A stretch of DNA of 64,000 bases from a bacterium (GCA_024742285.1 JANSYR010000013.1:174975-238974), one strand, 5' to 3'; counted from the stretch's first letter, positions 27,234 to 36,231 are shown. A program made the numbers and translations. The notes: a model not told the origin generated them from the letters alone.

Positions 27234-28316
27234 ATGAAGTTTTCTCTTCCGAGCTTCGGCAAGGCCTCGCTGATCGGCCTCGACATCGGGTCGAGTTCGG
27301 TCAAGGCGGTCGAGATCTCCACGAAGAGCCGAGACAAGGGCTTCGAGCTCAAGAGCCTCGGACAGGCGCCGCTCGCTTCCGAAGCGATCGTTCAGGGCGC
27401 GTTCCTGAACTCGAGCGCGATCGTCGACTCGATCCGTGAAGCGGTCGAGGCGGGCAAGATCGGTGCGAAGGACGTGGCCGCCGCGGTCTCCGGACACAGC
27501 GTGATCGTCAAGCGCGTGAATCTCCCGCAGATGACGCGCGAGGAGCTCGAGGATCAGATCCAGTGGGAGGCGGAGCAGTACATCCCCTTCGACGTGAACG
27601 AGGTCAACCTCGACTTCCAGATCCTCGACTCGAACGAGGACGAAGGGCAGATGGACGTCCTCCTGGTCGCGGCCAAGAAGGACCTGATCGACGACTACGT
27701 CCAGGTGATCAGCGAGGCGGGCCTCAATCCCGTCGCGATCGACGTCGCCGGCTTCGCGGTCCAGAACGCCTTCGAGATGAACTACGAGCAGGATCCCGAA
27801 GCCGTCACGGCGCTCGTCAACATCGGCGGCCAGGTCGTCAACATCAACGTGTTGCGCAACGGCATCCCGGCCTTCACCCGGGACATCATGACCGGCGGCG
27901 CCCAGTACACCGAAGAGATCCAGAAGGCGCTCTCCGTGTCGTACGAGGAGGCCGAGCGGATCAAGATGGGTGGCGCCCCCGGCGAGGACGGCCAGGTCCA
28001 GGACGTGATTCCGCAGGAGGTCGAGCAGGCCATGCGGAACGTCTCGGACAACGTGATCGGTGAGATCAGCCGCTCGCTCGACTTCTTCGCGGCGACGGCG
28101 GCGGATGCGCGGATCACGAAGGTGCTGCTCTCGGGCGGCGGTTCGAAGATCTCCGGCTTCGCCCCGGCCTTCGCCGAGCGCACGGGACTCGAGACGGACC
28201 TGCTGAACCCCCTCTCGCACATGCTGCCGAGCAAGGGCTTCGACGCTCCGTATCTCGAGTCCATGGCGCCGCTGCTCTCGGTCGCGATCGGACTGGCCAC
28301 GAGGAGACTCGACTGA
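27234..28316 (+). CDS. pilM: Type IV pilus assembly protein PilM
   Basis: A 360-residue cytoplasmic actin-like (FtsA-fold) protein that binds the N terminus of PilN and links the cytoplasmic motors to the periplasmic alignment complex. Visible signatures: phosphate-1 motif IGLDIGSSSVKAVEI, QIQWEAEQYIPFDV, the DVAGFAVQNAFE region and the C-terminal LLSGGGSKISGF adenosine motif. Length is typical. The stop overlaps the pilN start by one base. Confidence 0.95.
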   Translation: MKFSLPSFGKASLIGLDIGSSSVKAVEISTKSRDKGFELKSLGQAPLASEAIVQGAFLNSSAIVDSIREAVEAGKIGAKDVAAAVSGHSVIVKRVNLPQMTREELEDQIQWEAEQYIPFDVNEVNLDFQILDSNEDEGQMDVLLVAAKKDLIDDYVQVISEAGLNPVAIDVAGFAVQNAFEMNYEQDPEAVTALVNIGGQVVNINVLRNGIPAFTRDIMTGGAQYTEEIQKALSVSYEEAERIKMGGAPGEDGQVQDVIPQEVEQAMRNVSDNVIGEISRSLDFFAATAADARITKVLLSGGGSKISGFAPAFAERTGLETDLLNPLSHMLPSKGFDAPYLESMAPLLSVAIGLATRRLD

Positions 28317-28897
28317 TGATGATGGAAATCAACCTCCTACCGCATCGCGAAGCGCGGCGCGCGGCGGATCTCCGCGAGACCATCGCCCTGTTGGTGCTCG
28401 GTCTGGTGGTCGTCGGCGGCGGGGTCTTCCTGACGGACAAGGGCGTGAAGAGCGACCTGGCCGCGGCGGAAGCGAGCGTCGCCCAGCTTCAGGCGGACAT
28501 CGAGCGCTACGAGCCGCAGAAGAAGCTCGTGAAGAGCTTCAAGAAGCGGAAGAAGCAGCTCCAGAGCAAGCTCGACGTCATCGACAGCCTCGAGCGCGCG
28601 CGGAACGGACCGGTTCGCATCCTGGACGAGCTCTCTCAGCGCGTTCCGGACCGTCTCTGGCTCACCTCGGTCACGACGAAGGGCAAGGGCGTCAAGCTCG
28701 AGGGGCAGAGTCTCGACACCGGCGTCGTCGCGGATTTCCTCCGCGGCCTGAACGCGTCGCCGTACTTCAAGAACGTCGATCTCGACAAGACTTCGGGAGG
28801 CAAGGTCGTCAAGGGCGTCCGCCTCGTGAACTTCGAGATCCGCGCAGACATGACCTCGCCGGCCCGTAAGAAGAAGGCCGACGAGGCCGAGTCCTGA
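28316..28897 (+). CDS. pilN: Type IV pilus alignment protein PilN
   Basis: A 193-residue bitopic inner-membrane protein. The cytoplasmic N terminus carries the PilM-binding motif INLLPHR at residues 5-11, followed by one membrane helix (about 24-42), a periplasmic coiled coil and a ferredoxin-like domain ending near residue 178. It heterodimerises with PilO. Three consecutive ATG codons at 28316-28324 are possible starts; the first overlaps the pilM stop. Confidence 0.94.
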   Translation: MMMEINLLPHREARRAADLRETIALLVLGLVVVGGGVFLTDKGVKSDLAAAEASVAQLQADIERYEPQKKLVKSFKKRKKQLQSKLDVIDSLERARNGPVRILDELSQRVPDRLWLTSVTTKGKGVKLEGQSLDTGVVADFLRGLNASPYFKNVDLDKTSGGKVVKGVRLVNFEIRADMTSPARKKKADEAES

Positions 28898-28910
28898 GCA
28901 GGGGGGAGTC

Positions 28911-29510
28911 ATGGCGTTGGACATGAACGTCGATTTCGACGAGAAGATCGAGCAGCTCGCCAAGGTCCCGAAGGCGATTCGCCTGGCGGTCGTGAGCGTC
29001 CTGCTGGTGAGCCTGGTGGGTCTCTACTGGTACGTGTCGTATCAGCCGGCGCAGGCCCGTCGCGCCGAGCTGGTCACGCAGTCGCAGGAGCTTCAGCGCA
29101 CGCTGAACAACGCGCGCTCCGTCGCGAACAACCTGCCTGCCTTCGAGGCGGAGGTCGCCGAGCTCGAACGCGACCTGGATCTCGCCCTGAAGCAGCTTCC
29201 GAACCGAAAGCAGTTCGAGGACCTGCTCCAGGACATCAGCACGGCCGGGAAGAAGGTAGGCGTCTCGATCAAGACGATCGATCGGAACAAGGAAGTGAAG
29301 CGTGACTTCTACGCGGAGGTCCCCTTCAACCTGGAGCTCGAAGGCACCTACCACGATCTCGCCCGGTTCTTCGAGATGGTGGCGACACTGCCGCGGATCG
29401 TGAACGTGGGCGCTCTCCAGATCGACGTCGCGAAGGAGACCCGAACGGGCACGAGCCTCAAGGTCTCCGGCAAGGCGACGACCTTCCGATTCCTGAGCGG
29501 CGAGGCTTGA
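28911..29510 (+). CDS. pilO: Type IV pilus alignment protein PilO
   Basis: A 199-residue inner-membrane protein: a short cytoplasmic tail, a membrane helix (about 25-42), a coiled coil (residues 50-90) and a periplasmic ferredoxin-like domain containing FNLELEGTYHDLARFFEM, a well-conserved PilO stretch. It partners PilN and connects to PilP. ATG 28911 has GGGGGGAG just upstream. Confidence 0.94.
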   Translation: MALDMNVDFDEKIEQLAKVPKAIRLAVVSVLLVSLVGLYWYVSYQPAQARRAELVTQSQELQRTLNNARSVANNLPAFEAEVAELERDLDLALKQLPNRKQFEDLLQDISTAGKKVGVSIKTIDRNKEVKRDFYAEVPFNLELEGTYHDLARFFEMVATLPRIVNVGALQIDVAKETRTGTSLKVSGKATTFRFLSGEA

Positions 29511-29544
29511 TCCGATGGGTGGTCGAGTCGAGGAGCGGGGACGA

Positions 29545-30144
29545 GTGAAGTATTCGAAGCTTTTGATGGTGATCCTCCTGGCGCTGTCCCTCGTGGTCAT
29601 CGCCACGGGATGCGCCGAGGAAGACCAGTCCGGGAAGCCCGGTGTTGCGGATTTCGAGAAGGAGCGCGAGGCGCTCGCGAACCGCGACACGAGCAAGAAG
29701 GGCAAGAAGGTCAAGAAGAAGAAGAAGAGCAAGAAGGGCACGCAGGCCAAGGGGTCGAGTGGAGGGACCGGCTACGCCGCGGGCGAGGCCGACTACTTCT
29801 ACGACCCGCGTGGCAAGCGTGACCCCTTCCGCTCGATCCGCTTCGCCGCGGACGATTCCGACGAAGAGCAGAAGCGGGACTTTGGGCCGTTGGGGGACTT
29901 CGAGCTGGGTCAGCTCGAGCTCTCCGCGGTGATCTGGGACGCGGGCAATCCGCGCGCCCTGATCCTCGATCCGGGTGGTCGCTCGTACATCGTGCGAGAG
30001 GGCAGTGCGATCGGGAAGAACAACGGTCAGGTGATTCACATCGGTGACAACCTCGTCCTCGTCAAGGAGACCTACGAGAACTTCGCAGGTGAGCAGACGA
30101 CGAAGGACGTGGAGTTGCGGATTCGTTTGAGCCAGGGAGGGTGA
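29545..30144 (+). CDS. pilP: Type IV pilus lipoprotein PilP
   Basis: An approximately 199-residue inner-membrane lipoprotein that joins PilN/PilO to the secretin. It has a lipobox (IATGC) after a hydrophobic signal, a very lysine-rich linker (KKGKKVKKKKKSKKG), then the beta-rich PilP domain from YYDPRGKRDPFRS-like sequence (RGKRDPFRS is seen) through LSAVIWDAGNPRALI and YENFAGEQTTKDVELR. GTG 29545 is preferred since it gives a compact signal peptide and has GGAG upstream; in-frame ATG 29515 is the alternative. The lysine-rich linker is unusual. Confidence 0.88.
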   Translation: MKYSKLLMVILLALSLVVIATGCAEEDQSGKPGVADFEKEREALANRDTSKKGKKVKKKKKSKKGTQAKGSSGGTGYAAGEADYFYDPRGKRDPFRSIRFAADDSDEEQKRDFGPLGDFELGQLELSAVIWDAGNPRALILDPGGRSYIVREGSAIGKNNGQVIHIGDNLVLVKETYENFAGEQTTKDVELRIRLSQGG

Positions 30145-30149
30145 GCTCA

Positions 30150-33100
30150 ATGGTCGATCCGAAGAACGGATGGCTTTCTATTGGTATCCGGAGCGCGATG
30201 GCAACGATCGTTGTCGCCATCGTCGCGATGGGCTGTGCGACGCCGGAGGCGCCCACGACGGGCGTCGAGGCGACCTCGATGGTTCAGACGATCGGGGACG
30301 TTTCGGTCGCGCGGGACGGTGACGATTCCGTCGTCACGCTCGCGGGTCTGATCGACCCGATCTACTCGGTGACGGCACCGAGCGACGAGAACCTGGTCGT
30401 GATCGACCTGGTCGGCGTCGGCAAGCCCGACGAGGGTGACCTCGAAGGGGCGGTGCGCGACGAAGATCAGCAGGTCGCGGCCTACGACGGAGTCGTGGAT
30501 CTCGTCACGCTCTCGACCTACGACGAGGACGGCGGCACGCCGCTCACTCGGGTCGAGATCGTGATGGCGAGCGCGGGGATCACGGACGTCGTCTCGACGG
30601 ACGCGGGCCTCACGATTCGGGTCACGCCGGGTCCGGCCCCCTTCGGCACCGCCGAGGCGGAGCAGGACTGGGACGAGGATCCGACGGACGCCACGCCCTG
30701 GCAGTCGGAAGAGATGGCGGCGGACGACGCCGAGGTTGCGTTCGGTACGGAGCCCGAAGCGGCGCCGATCGTGGCGGCCCCGCCGGCGGCGACGACCCTC
30801 ACGGGCGTCTCGGCCCAGGCGACGGACGGCGGTGTCCTCGTCGGTCTCACGGCCGACGGCGGGATCGGCGCCCTCGAGGCCTTCACGCTCGAGAATCCGG
30901 CGCGACTGGTCGTGGATCTGCCCGGGATCGCGGCGGCGAGCTCCGCCACGAGCATCTCGGTGGAGTCCGATCTCGTGACCGGCGTGCGCCTCGGCGCTCA
31001 CGCCGAGAAGGTGCGGATCGTGATCGACGGCGGTCCGGCGGCGGGAGACTTCTCCGGTCGTCAGATCATGCCCGGGACCACGGGCCTCTGGATCGCGGTC
31101 GGCGGCGGCGAGGCCCTCGCTCAGGCGATGACCGATGCGCTCGACGGATCCGAGGCGGCCTGGATCGCTTCCGCGACCGCGGCGGCGACGCCGATGGCCG
31201 AGGAGCCGATCGAGGACGCGCCGGCCTTCGCAGACGAAGCGCCGATGGAGATCGCAGCCGAGGAGACGACCCCGGTCGTCGCCAAGGAAGCGGCGTTCAT
31301 GGCGCCCGCGGAGGACTTCGCTGCGGAGTCCGATCCGGTCGAGATCGTCGCGGTGGAAGAGACCGCGCTCGAGATGGCTCCGGCCGCGGATGAAGCCGCG
31401 CTCGCGACCCTCTCGCTCGCGGAGGTCTACGGACTCCACTACGAGCGGACCGAGGGCCTCGACCGAACGGCGATCCTCGCGGACGACACGCTCGCCTACA
31501 CGACGAGCGCACCGGATGCGTCGACCTGGGTCGTCAGCATCCCCGGTGCCCGAATCAGCGACGAGGCGTCGGACCGGATCTTCCCGAAGCAGGGCGGACC
31601 CGTTTCGATGATCCACGCCTTCCAGCAGCCCGAGGTCGAGACTCCGGAAGTTCGCGTGGTCTTCACGCGAGCGCCGAACCAGGAGCCGGTGATCAGCCGC
31701 CGCGGTTCGATGCTCTTCGTGGAGTTCCAGGACATGGGCATCGCGGCCGCCGCGCCGCCGGCGTTCCCGAACGCGGGGGGCGAGCAGGAGGCCACGGGTC
31801 TGACGCTCAGTGAGTCGCCGGTCGAGCCCATCGCGGGCACGACGTCCGCCGAGGCGCCGGTCGCCGCGGTGACGCCGATGGCGGATCCCTATGCGATGGA
31901 CGCTCCGGCCCCGTCGCCGACGGACCTCACGTCCGAGCCGACGCCGATCCAGGCGATCGCGACGCCGGCGGCGCCGATCGAGGTGGCGCAGGCCGCCGCG
32001 GCGCCCGGCTTCGAGTCGGGTGGCGCGATGGAAGCGATGCCCGTCGCCGATCCGAACGCGATGTGGGACGCGCCGCAGGCGGCGCCCGCTGCTCCGGCGG
32101 CGGTCGAGGTTCCGGCCGCGATCGAGGTGCTCGAAGAGGGCGGCCTGATCGATGGCAAGGAGTACCGTGGCCGACGGGTCTCGCTCGACTTCAAGGACGT
32201 GGCGATCGCCGACGTGCTTCGCCTGATCGCGGAGGTCTCGGATCTCAACATCATCGCCGGTGACGAGGTCTCCGGGAACGTGACGATCCGACTCGTCGAC
32301 GTGCCCTGGGACCAGGCGCTGGACGTCATCCTCATGACCAAGGGCCTGGGCTTCGTCCGGGTGGGCAACGTCCTCCGGATCGCGCCCTCCGACGTGCTCA
32401 AGGCGGAGGAAGAGGTCCGGCTCCAGGAACGCCGCAACAAGGAGAAGCTCGAGGATCTCGAGGTCAAGCTCCTGCCCGTCAACTACGCCTCGGTCAAGGA
32501 CACGGAGGGGCTCGTCAAGCGCCTCCTCTCCGCCCGCGGCACGGTCAACCTGGACGAGCGCACCAACACGCTGATCATCAAAGACATCGCGTCCGTGATC
32601 GACGAAGCGAGCGCGCTCATCTCGGCGATCGATACCCAGACGCCGCAGGTCATGATCGAGGCCAAGATCGTCGAGGCCAGCCTGGACTTCAGCCGCGAGC
32701 TCGGCTCGGTCTGGGGCATCCAGACGCAGCGCTTCACGGATCCCTTCGATCCCGACACGCCGCGCCGGGACCTGGACTTCGCCAACGACGGCATCAACCT
32801 GATCGACGAGAACAGCCTGGCCTTCGCCAACCCGATCGCCGCGGTGCCCACTGGGCTCTTGACGGTCGGCGCCTTGATCCTCGACCAGGACTTCCGGGTC
32901 GATGCCCAGATCCAGGCCGCGGAGTCCACGGGTGACGGCAAGGTCGTCTCGAGCCCGCGGATCGTGACCCTCGACAACACGGAAGCCCGAATCGAACAGG
33001 GTGTGTCGATTCCCTTCCAGACCTTCGAAGGGGGCGATGCGAAGCTCGAGTTCATCGACGCGGTGCTGTCGCTCATCGTGACGCCGCACATCACGGCCGA

Positions 33101-33413
33101 CGAGAGCATCATCATGGAGATCCAGGTCAGCCGGAACGCACCGGACGACTCGGTCCAGACGCCGACAGGTTCGCCGGCCATCGCGCGGAACGAGGCGATG
33201 ACCGAGACCCTGGTGAAGGACGGTCAGACGCTGGTACTCGGCGGGATCTACACGATCACCAAGAGCAACACGCAGAGCCGGATTCCCTACCTGCACCGGA
33301 TTCCGGTCATCGGGAATGCCTTCAAGAGCAACTCCGTGCGGGACTCCCGCCAGGAGCTGCTGGTCTTCGTGACGCCGCGCATCGTGCGGCTGCCCGAGAT
33401 GGCCAGCAACTAG
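30150..33413 (+). CDS. pilQ: Type IV pilus secretin PilQ with three AMIN domains
   Basis: The outer-membrane channel for the pilus, about 1087 residues. The N terminus has a lipobox-like segment (AMGCATPE). Three AMIN-type peptidoglycan-binding domains can be discerned (roughly residues 45-160, 210-325 and 420-535), separated by Ala/Glu/Pro-rich linkers. Then come the secretin short domain (SLDFKDVAIADVLRLIAEV), an N1-like domain (VKLLPVNYASVKDTEGLV) and the secretin barrel ending in LHRIPVIGNAFKSNS and LLVFVTPRIV. It is longer than most PilQ (700-900 residues) because of the linkers. ATG 30150 has GGGAGGGTGA upstream; GTG 30141 overlapping pilP is an alternative. Confidence 0.92.
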   Translation: MVDPKNGWLSIGIRSAMATIVVAIVAMGCATPEAPTTGVEATSMVQTIGDVSVARDGDDSVVTLAGLIDPIYSVTAPSDENLVVIDLVGVGKPDEGDLEGAVRDEDQQVAAYDGVVDLVTLSTYDEDGGTPLTRVEIVMASAGITDVVSTDAGLTIRVTPGPAPFGTAEAEQDWDEDPTDATPWQSEEMAADDAEVAFGTEPEAAPIVAAPPAATTLTGVSAQATDGGVLVGLTADGGIGALEAFTLENPARLVVDLPGIAAASSATSISVESDLVTGVRLGAHAEKVRIVIDGGPAAGDFSGRQIMPGTTGLWIAVGGGEALAQAMTDALDGSEAAWIASATAAATPMAEEPIEDAPAFADEAPMEIAAEETTPVVAKEAAFMAPAEDFAAESDPVEIVAVEETALEMAPAADEAALATLSLAEVYGLHYERTEGLDRTAILADDTLAYTTSAPDASTWVVSIPGARISDEASDRIFPKQGGPVSMIHAFQQPEVETPEVRVVFTRAPNQEPVISRRGSMLFVEFQDMGIAAAAPPAFPNAGGEQEATGLTLSESPVEPIAGTTSAEAPVAAVTPMADPYAMDAPAPSPTDLTSEPTPIQAIATPAAPIEVAQAAAAPGFESGGAMEAMPVADPNAMWDAPQAAPAAPAAVEVPAAIEVLEEGGLIDGKEYRGRRVSLDFKDVAIADVLRLIAEVSDLNIIAGDEVSGNVTIRLVDVPWDQALDVILMTKGLGFVRVGNVLRIAPSDVLKAEEEVRLQERRNKEKLEDLEVKLLPVNYASVKDTEGLVKRLLSARGTVNLDERTNTLIIKDIASVIDEASALISAIDTQTPQVMIEAKIVEASLDFSRELGSVWGIQTQRFTDPFDPDTPRRDLDFANDGINLIDENSLAFANPIAAVPTGLLTVGALILDQDFRVDAQIQAAESTGDGKVVSSPRIVTLDNTEARIEQGVSIPFQTFEGGDAKLEFIDAVLSLIVTPHITADESIIMEIQVSRNAPDDSVQTPTGSPAIARNEAMTETLVKDGQTLVLGGIYTITKSNTQSRIPYLHRIPVIGNAFKSNSVRDSRQELLVFVTPRIVRLPEMASN

Positions 33414-33423
33414 ATCCGTCGCC

Positions 33424-33433
33424 TTCGGGCGCT
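33424..33433 (+). repeat. Copy of the post-stop CGGGCGCT motif after pilQ
   Basis: TTCGGGCGCT lies eleven bases after the pilQ stop, in the loop of a short hairpin (TCGCC/GGCGA). It matches the copies after coaD and aroQ, including position relative to the stop codon. Confidence 0.5.
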
Positions 33434-33498
33434 CGGCGAGTAGATCGGAACCATCGAAACGGAGGTCCAGCGAGGCCTCCGCCGGTGGAACCCGAAGG

Positions 33499-33529
33499 AC
33501 GGGGGGAGCTTGCTCCCCCCGTTTTTTTT
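33499..33529 (+). terminator. Rho-independent terminator of the pil operon
   Basis: A 10-bp perfect stem (ACGGGGGGAG with CTCCCCCCGT) and a CTTG tetraloop are followed directly by eight T residues. This is the strongest intrinsic terminator in the window and separates the pil operon from aroK. Confidence 0.95.
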
Positions 33530-33555
33530 ATGATGCGTCCGTGAGTGGAGAGCGC

Positions 33556-34083
33556 GTGAATCCGAAGGCCCAGCGAAGGCCCGTCTTTCTGGTCGGCATG
33601 ATGGGCGCGGGCAAGTCCACGATCGGCCCGGCTCTCGCGGCCCGCCTGGGCCGGACCTTCGTCGACACGGACCACGAGGTCGAGCGGACCGCCGGCAGAA
33701 GCGTCGCCGAGATCTTCGAGCGCGAGGGGGAGGCGGGCTTCCGGGAGCGGGAGCGGGCCGCGATCGAGGCCGCGAGCCTGGAAGCGGCGGTCGTCGCCCT
33801 GGGCGGCGGAGCGATCGTCCAGCCCGGGGCCGCGGATCTCCTGACGGAACGAGGCACGGTCGTCTGGCTGGAGGCCGACCCGGAGACCCTCCTCGCCCGG
33901 ATCGGGGACGCCGAGAGCCGTCCGCTGCTCGCCGGGCTCGGTCGGGAAGGCCAGCGGGCGAAGCTCGGAGGACTCCTCGCGGAGCGGAAGCCCTATTATG
34001 CTCGCGCCGCGATCCGCGTCGACGCCACGGGGGAGCCCGAGGCCGTGGTCGACGCGATCGTCTCGGCGATGCACGGCCGCTGA
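33556..34083 (+). CDS. aroK: Shikimate kinase
   Basis: Phosphorylates shikimate at the 3-hydroxyl in aromatic amino acid synthesis. The 175-residue protein has the P-loop GMMGAGKST near the start, DTDHEVERTAGRSVAEIF (substrate-binding Asp region), ALGGGAIV, and a lid arginine in the SRPLL segment. GTG 33556 is preferred because GGAG lies seven bases upstream; GTG 33541 would add five residues. aroB follows 28 bases downstream, the usual aroK-aroB pair. The promoter must lie in the few bases after the pil terminator, or transcription reads through. Confidence 0.93.
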   Translation: MNPKAQRRPVFLVGMMGAGKSTIGPALAARLGRTFVDTDHEVERTAGRSVAEIFEREGEAGFRERERAAIEAASLEAAVVALGGGAIVQPGAADLLTERGTVVWLEADPETLLARIGDAESRPLLAGLGREGQRAKLGGLLAERKPYYARAAIRVDATGEPEAVVDAIVSAMHGR

Positions 34084-34111
34084 CGGCCGGGCCAGGAAAC
34101 GGGAAGAAGCC

Positions 34112-35278
34112 ATGGCCGCCAGGAAGGCGACGAAGAAGGCAAAACGGACGACGACGACGAAGCGCACAGGGCAGGGGCGCCTCTCGGGGCGCGGACGTGT
34201 TCGCGCGAAGGTCCCGGTTCGGCTCGGCGAGCGCAGCTACGACGTCGAGCTCGGAGACGATTGGCTCCAGACGATCGGGGGGAGAGCAGCGGACCTACTG
34301 CAGGCCGAGCGGGTCGCGATCGTGACCGTTCCGACCGTGGCGCGACGTTATGCGCCTCTGTTGACGAAGGGGCTCTCCGCGCGCGGCACGAAGGTCGACC
34401 GGATCGTCGTCCCGGACGGGGACGCCACGAAGAACCTGAAGCAGCTCGGCGTGCTCTACGACCGGTTCCTCGAGCACGACATGGATCGCAGCTCCGGCGT
34501 CGTGACCCTCGGTGGGGGCGTCGCCGGCGACCTGGGGGGCTTCGCCGCGGCGAGCTTCCTGCGTGGGATTCCGTTCGTGCAGGTCCCGACGACGGTACTC
34601 GCGATGGTCGATGCTTCGATCGGGGGGAAGACCGGCGTGAACCTCGCGCAGGGCAAGAACCTCGTCGGGGCCTTCCATCAGCCGAAGGGCGTCTTCCTCG
34701 ACATCGCGACACTCCGCTCCCTCCCTCGCCGCGAGCGCGCCGCCGGCGCCGCGGAACTCATCAAGCACGCCGCCATCTGGGACGCGCCCCTCTTCGACTG
34801 GCTGGAGCCGCGGATCGAGGCGTTCCTCGATCTGGACCCGAAGGTCGTCCTGCCGGCGCTCGAACGGTCGTGCGCGATCAAGGGCGAGGTCGTCGAGCGC
34901 GACGAGCGGGAAGGGGGACTGCGTAAGCTCCTCAACTTCGGGCACACGCTCGGCCACGCGATCGAGAAGCACGCGCGCTACCGCGGGATCCTTCACGGCG
35001 AGGCCGTCGCGATCGGCATGGTGTTCGCGGCCCGTCGCTCCGAAGAGTTGGGATTTTCCCCCGCCGGCACCCGGGAGCGCCTGGAATCCGTGCTGGAGCG
35101 TGCCGGTCTTCCCACCCGGGTCCCGAATCGCCCGCGATCTGCTTATCTATCTGCGATTGCCGTCGATAAGAAGAAGCGAGGCGGCAAGATCCACTTCGTC
35201 GTGCTGGAAGGCATTGGGAAATCCGGCACGGTGGCGCTCACGCCCCGGGAGATCCTCCCGGCGGGTTGGCGCGCCTGA
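34112..35278 (+). CDS. aroB: 3-dehydroquinate synthase
   Basis: Converts DAHP to 3-dehydroquinate, the second shikimate step, using NAD and a metal ion. The 388-residue protein has the NAD/substrate motifs PDGDATKNL, TLGGGVAGDLGGFAAASFLRG and VPTTVLAMVDASIGGKTGVN, and the metal ligands in LNFGHTLGHAIE. An N-terminal extension of about 33 residues rich in Lys, Arg and Thr precedes the conserved domain, which is unusual. ATG 34112 has GGGAAGAAG upstream. Confidence 0.94.
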   Translation: MAARKATKKAKRTTTTKRTGQGRLSGRGRVRAKVPVRLGERSYDVELGDDWLQTIGGRAADLLQAERVAIVTVPTVARRYAPLLTKGLSARGTKVDRIVVPDGDATKNLKQLGVLYDRFLEHDMDRSSGVVTLGGGVAGDLGGFAAASFLRGIPFVQVPTTVLAMVDASIGGKTGVNLAQGKNLVGAFHQPKGVFLDIATLRSLPRRERAAGAAELIKHAAIWDAPLFDWLEPRIEAFLDLDPKVVLPALERSCAIKGEVVERDEREGGLRKLLNFGHTLGHAIEKHARYRGILHGEAVAIGMVFAARRSEELGFSPAGTRERLESVLERAGLPTRVPNRPRSAYLSAIAVDKKKRGGKIHFVVLEGIGKSGTVALTPREILPAGWRA

Positions 35279-35327
35279 GAAGTACGGGGCACGCTGCTCG
35301 AATCGAACCGGAGGGGGGCCGGACAGG

Positions 35328-36203
35328 GTGGAGCTCGAAGTATCCGCATGGACCCGTCGCGATCGCCTGGAGCGGATCGCGGCGGCCGAACGTGATCGTC
35401 GCGCGGGCCGGACGGATCTCGCGCTGGCAGCCCTCGGCGAAGGCACCGAGTGGCCGGCGCGGCTGGTGCTCGCGCTCGCGAGGCTTCCCGAGGAGGAAGG
35501 CGCGGACGCCCGCGAGATCCTCCAGGCGACCCTCGACGACTGGGCCGCCGAGACGGGCCTCGCTTCGCTCGACCCCGCCGCTGAGCCGGTCGAGGCAGAG
35601 TCGGCATCCGACGTCGTCGAGGTCGAATCGACCGAGGAGGCACCCGACGTCATCGAGGTCGAATCGAATGAGGAGGCTTCCGATGTCATCGAGGCCGACC
35701 CGGCAGAACCCGTCGCGGAGGAATCCGACCTCGTCGTCGAGGCCGTCGCGGAGGAGTCCGACCTCGTCGTCGACGCCGTCGAAGCGCTCGACGAAGACCT
35801 GTTGGCGCCGATCGAGCACGACGAGCTCGAGCGTGCTTTCGCGGAAGCCGAGGCGCAGACCGACGAGATGCACGACGTCAACGATGTCGCCGAGCGGGTC
35901 CTGCTGGACGAGCCGGTCGGACTGAGCGAGCTCGATGGCGACGTCTACGGGGTCGCCGACGAAGGGGCGCGCGCCGATGAAGACACGACCGGGTCGGGCA
36001 TCCGGACCGATGCGGCCTGGGCGGAGGCGCCGATCTGGCCCGAGCCGATCGCACCCGACGCGCCGCTGGACCGGGCGGCAGTCGCGCCTCGAGAAGCCGA
36101 ACCAGAAGCCGCCGACGCGCAGGGCGAGGGCCCGTCGCGCGCTCAGGTGATCACGACCCTCGAGCAATGGCTCGAGAATCTCCTGGCGGGACGAGCGCAG
36201 TGA
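35328..36203 (+). CDS. Acidic repeat protein of unknown function
   Basis: A 291-residue strongly acidic protein that I do not recognise. The first 75 residues look helical (RDRLERIAAAERDRRAGRTDLALAALG), somewhat TPR-like. Residues 90-150 contain imperfect tandem repeats (units like DVIEVESNEEAS, and two copies of AEESDLVV). The last 20 residues (RAQVITTLEQWLENLLAGR) form a predicted amphipathic helix that may be an interaction motif. GTG 35328 is chosen by GGAGGGG upstream. It lies 28 bases before the Roadblock gene, so the two products may interact; this is inferred only from position. Confidence 0.7.
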   Translation: MELEVSAWTRRDRLERIAAAERDRRAGRTDLALAALGEGTEWPARLVLALARLPEEEGADAREILQATLDDWAAETGLASLDPAAEPVEAESASDVVEVESTEEAPDVIEVESNEEASDVIEADPAEPVAEESDLVVEAVAEESDLVVDAVEALDEDLLAPIEHDELERAFAEAEAQTDEMHDVNDVAERVLLDEPVGLSELDGDVYGVADEGARADEDTTGSGIRTDAAWAEAPIWPEPIAPDAPLDRAAVAPREAEPEAADAQGEGPSRAQVITTLEQWLENLLAGRAQ

Positions 36204-36231
36204 GTCCCGCGCGCCGAGGGGAGGAGATGAA

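Noticed and set aside
30147..33296. Open frame of about 1050 codons opposite pilQ
   Set aside because: Arg/Asp-rich shadow of the secretin gene with no motifs. PilQ domains on the plus strand are clear.
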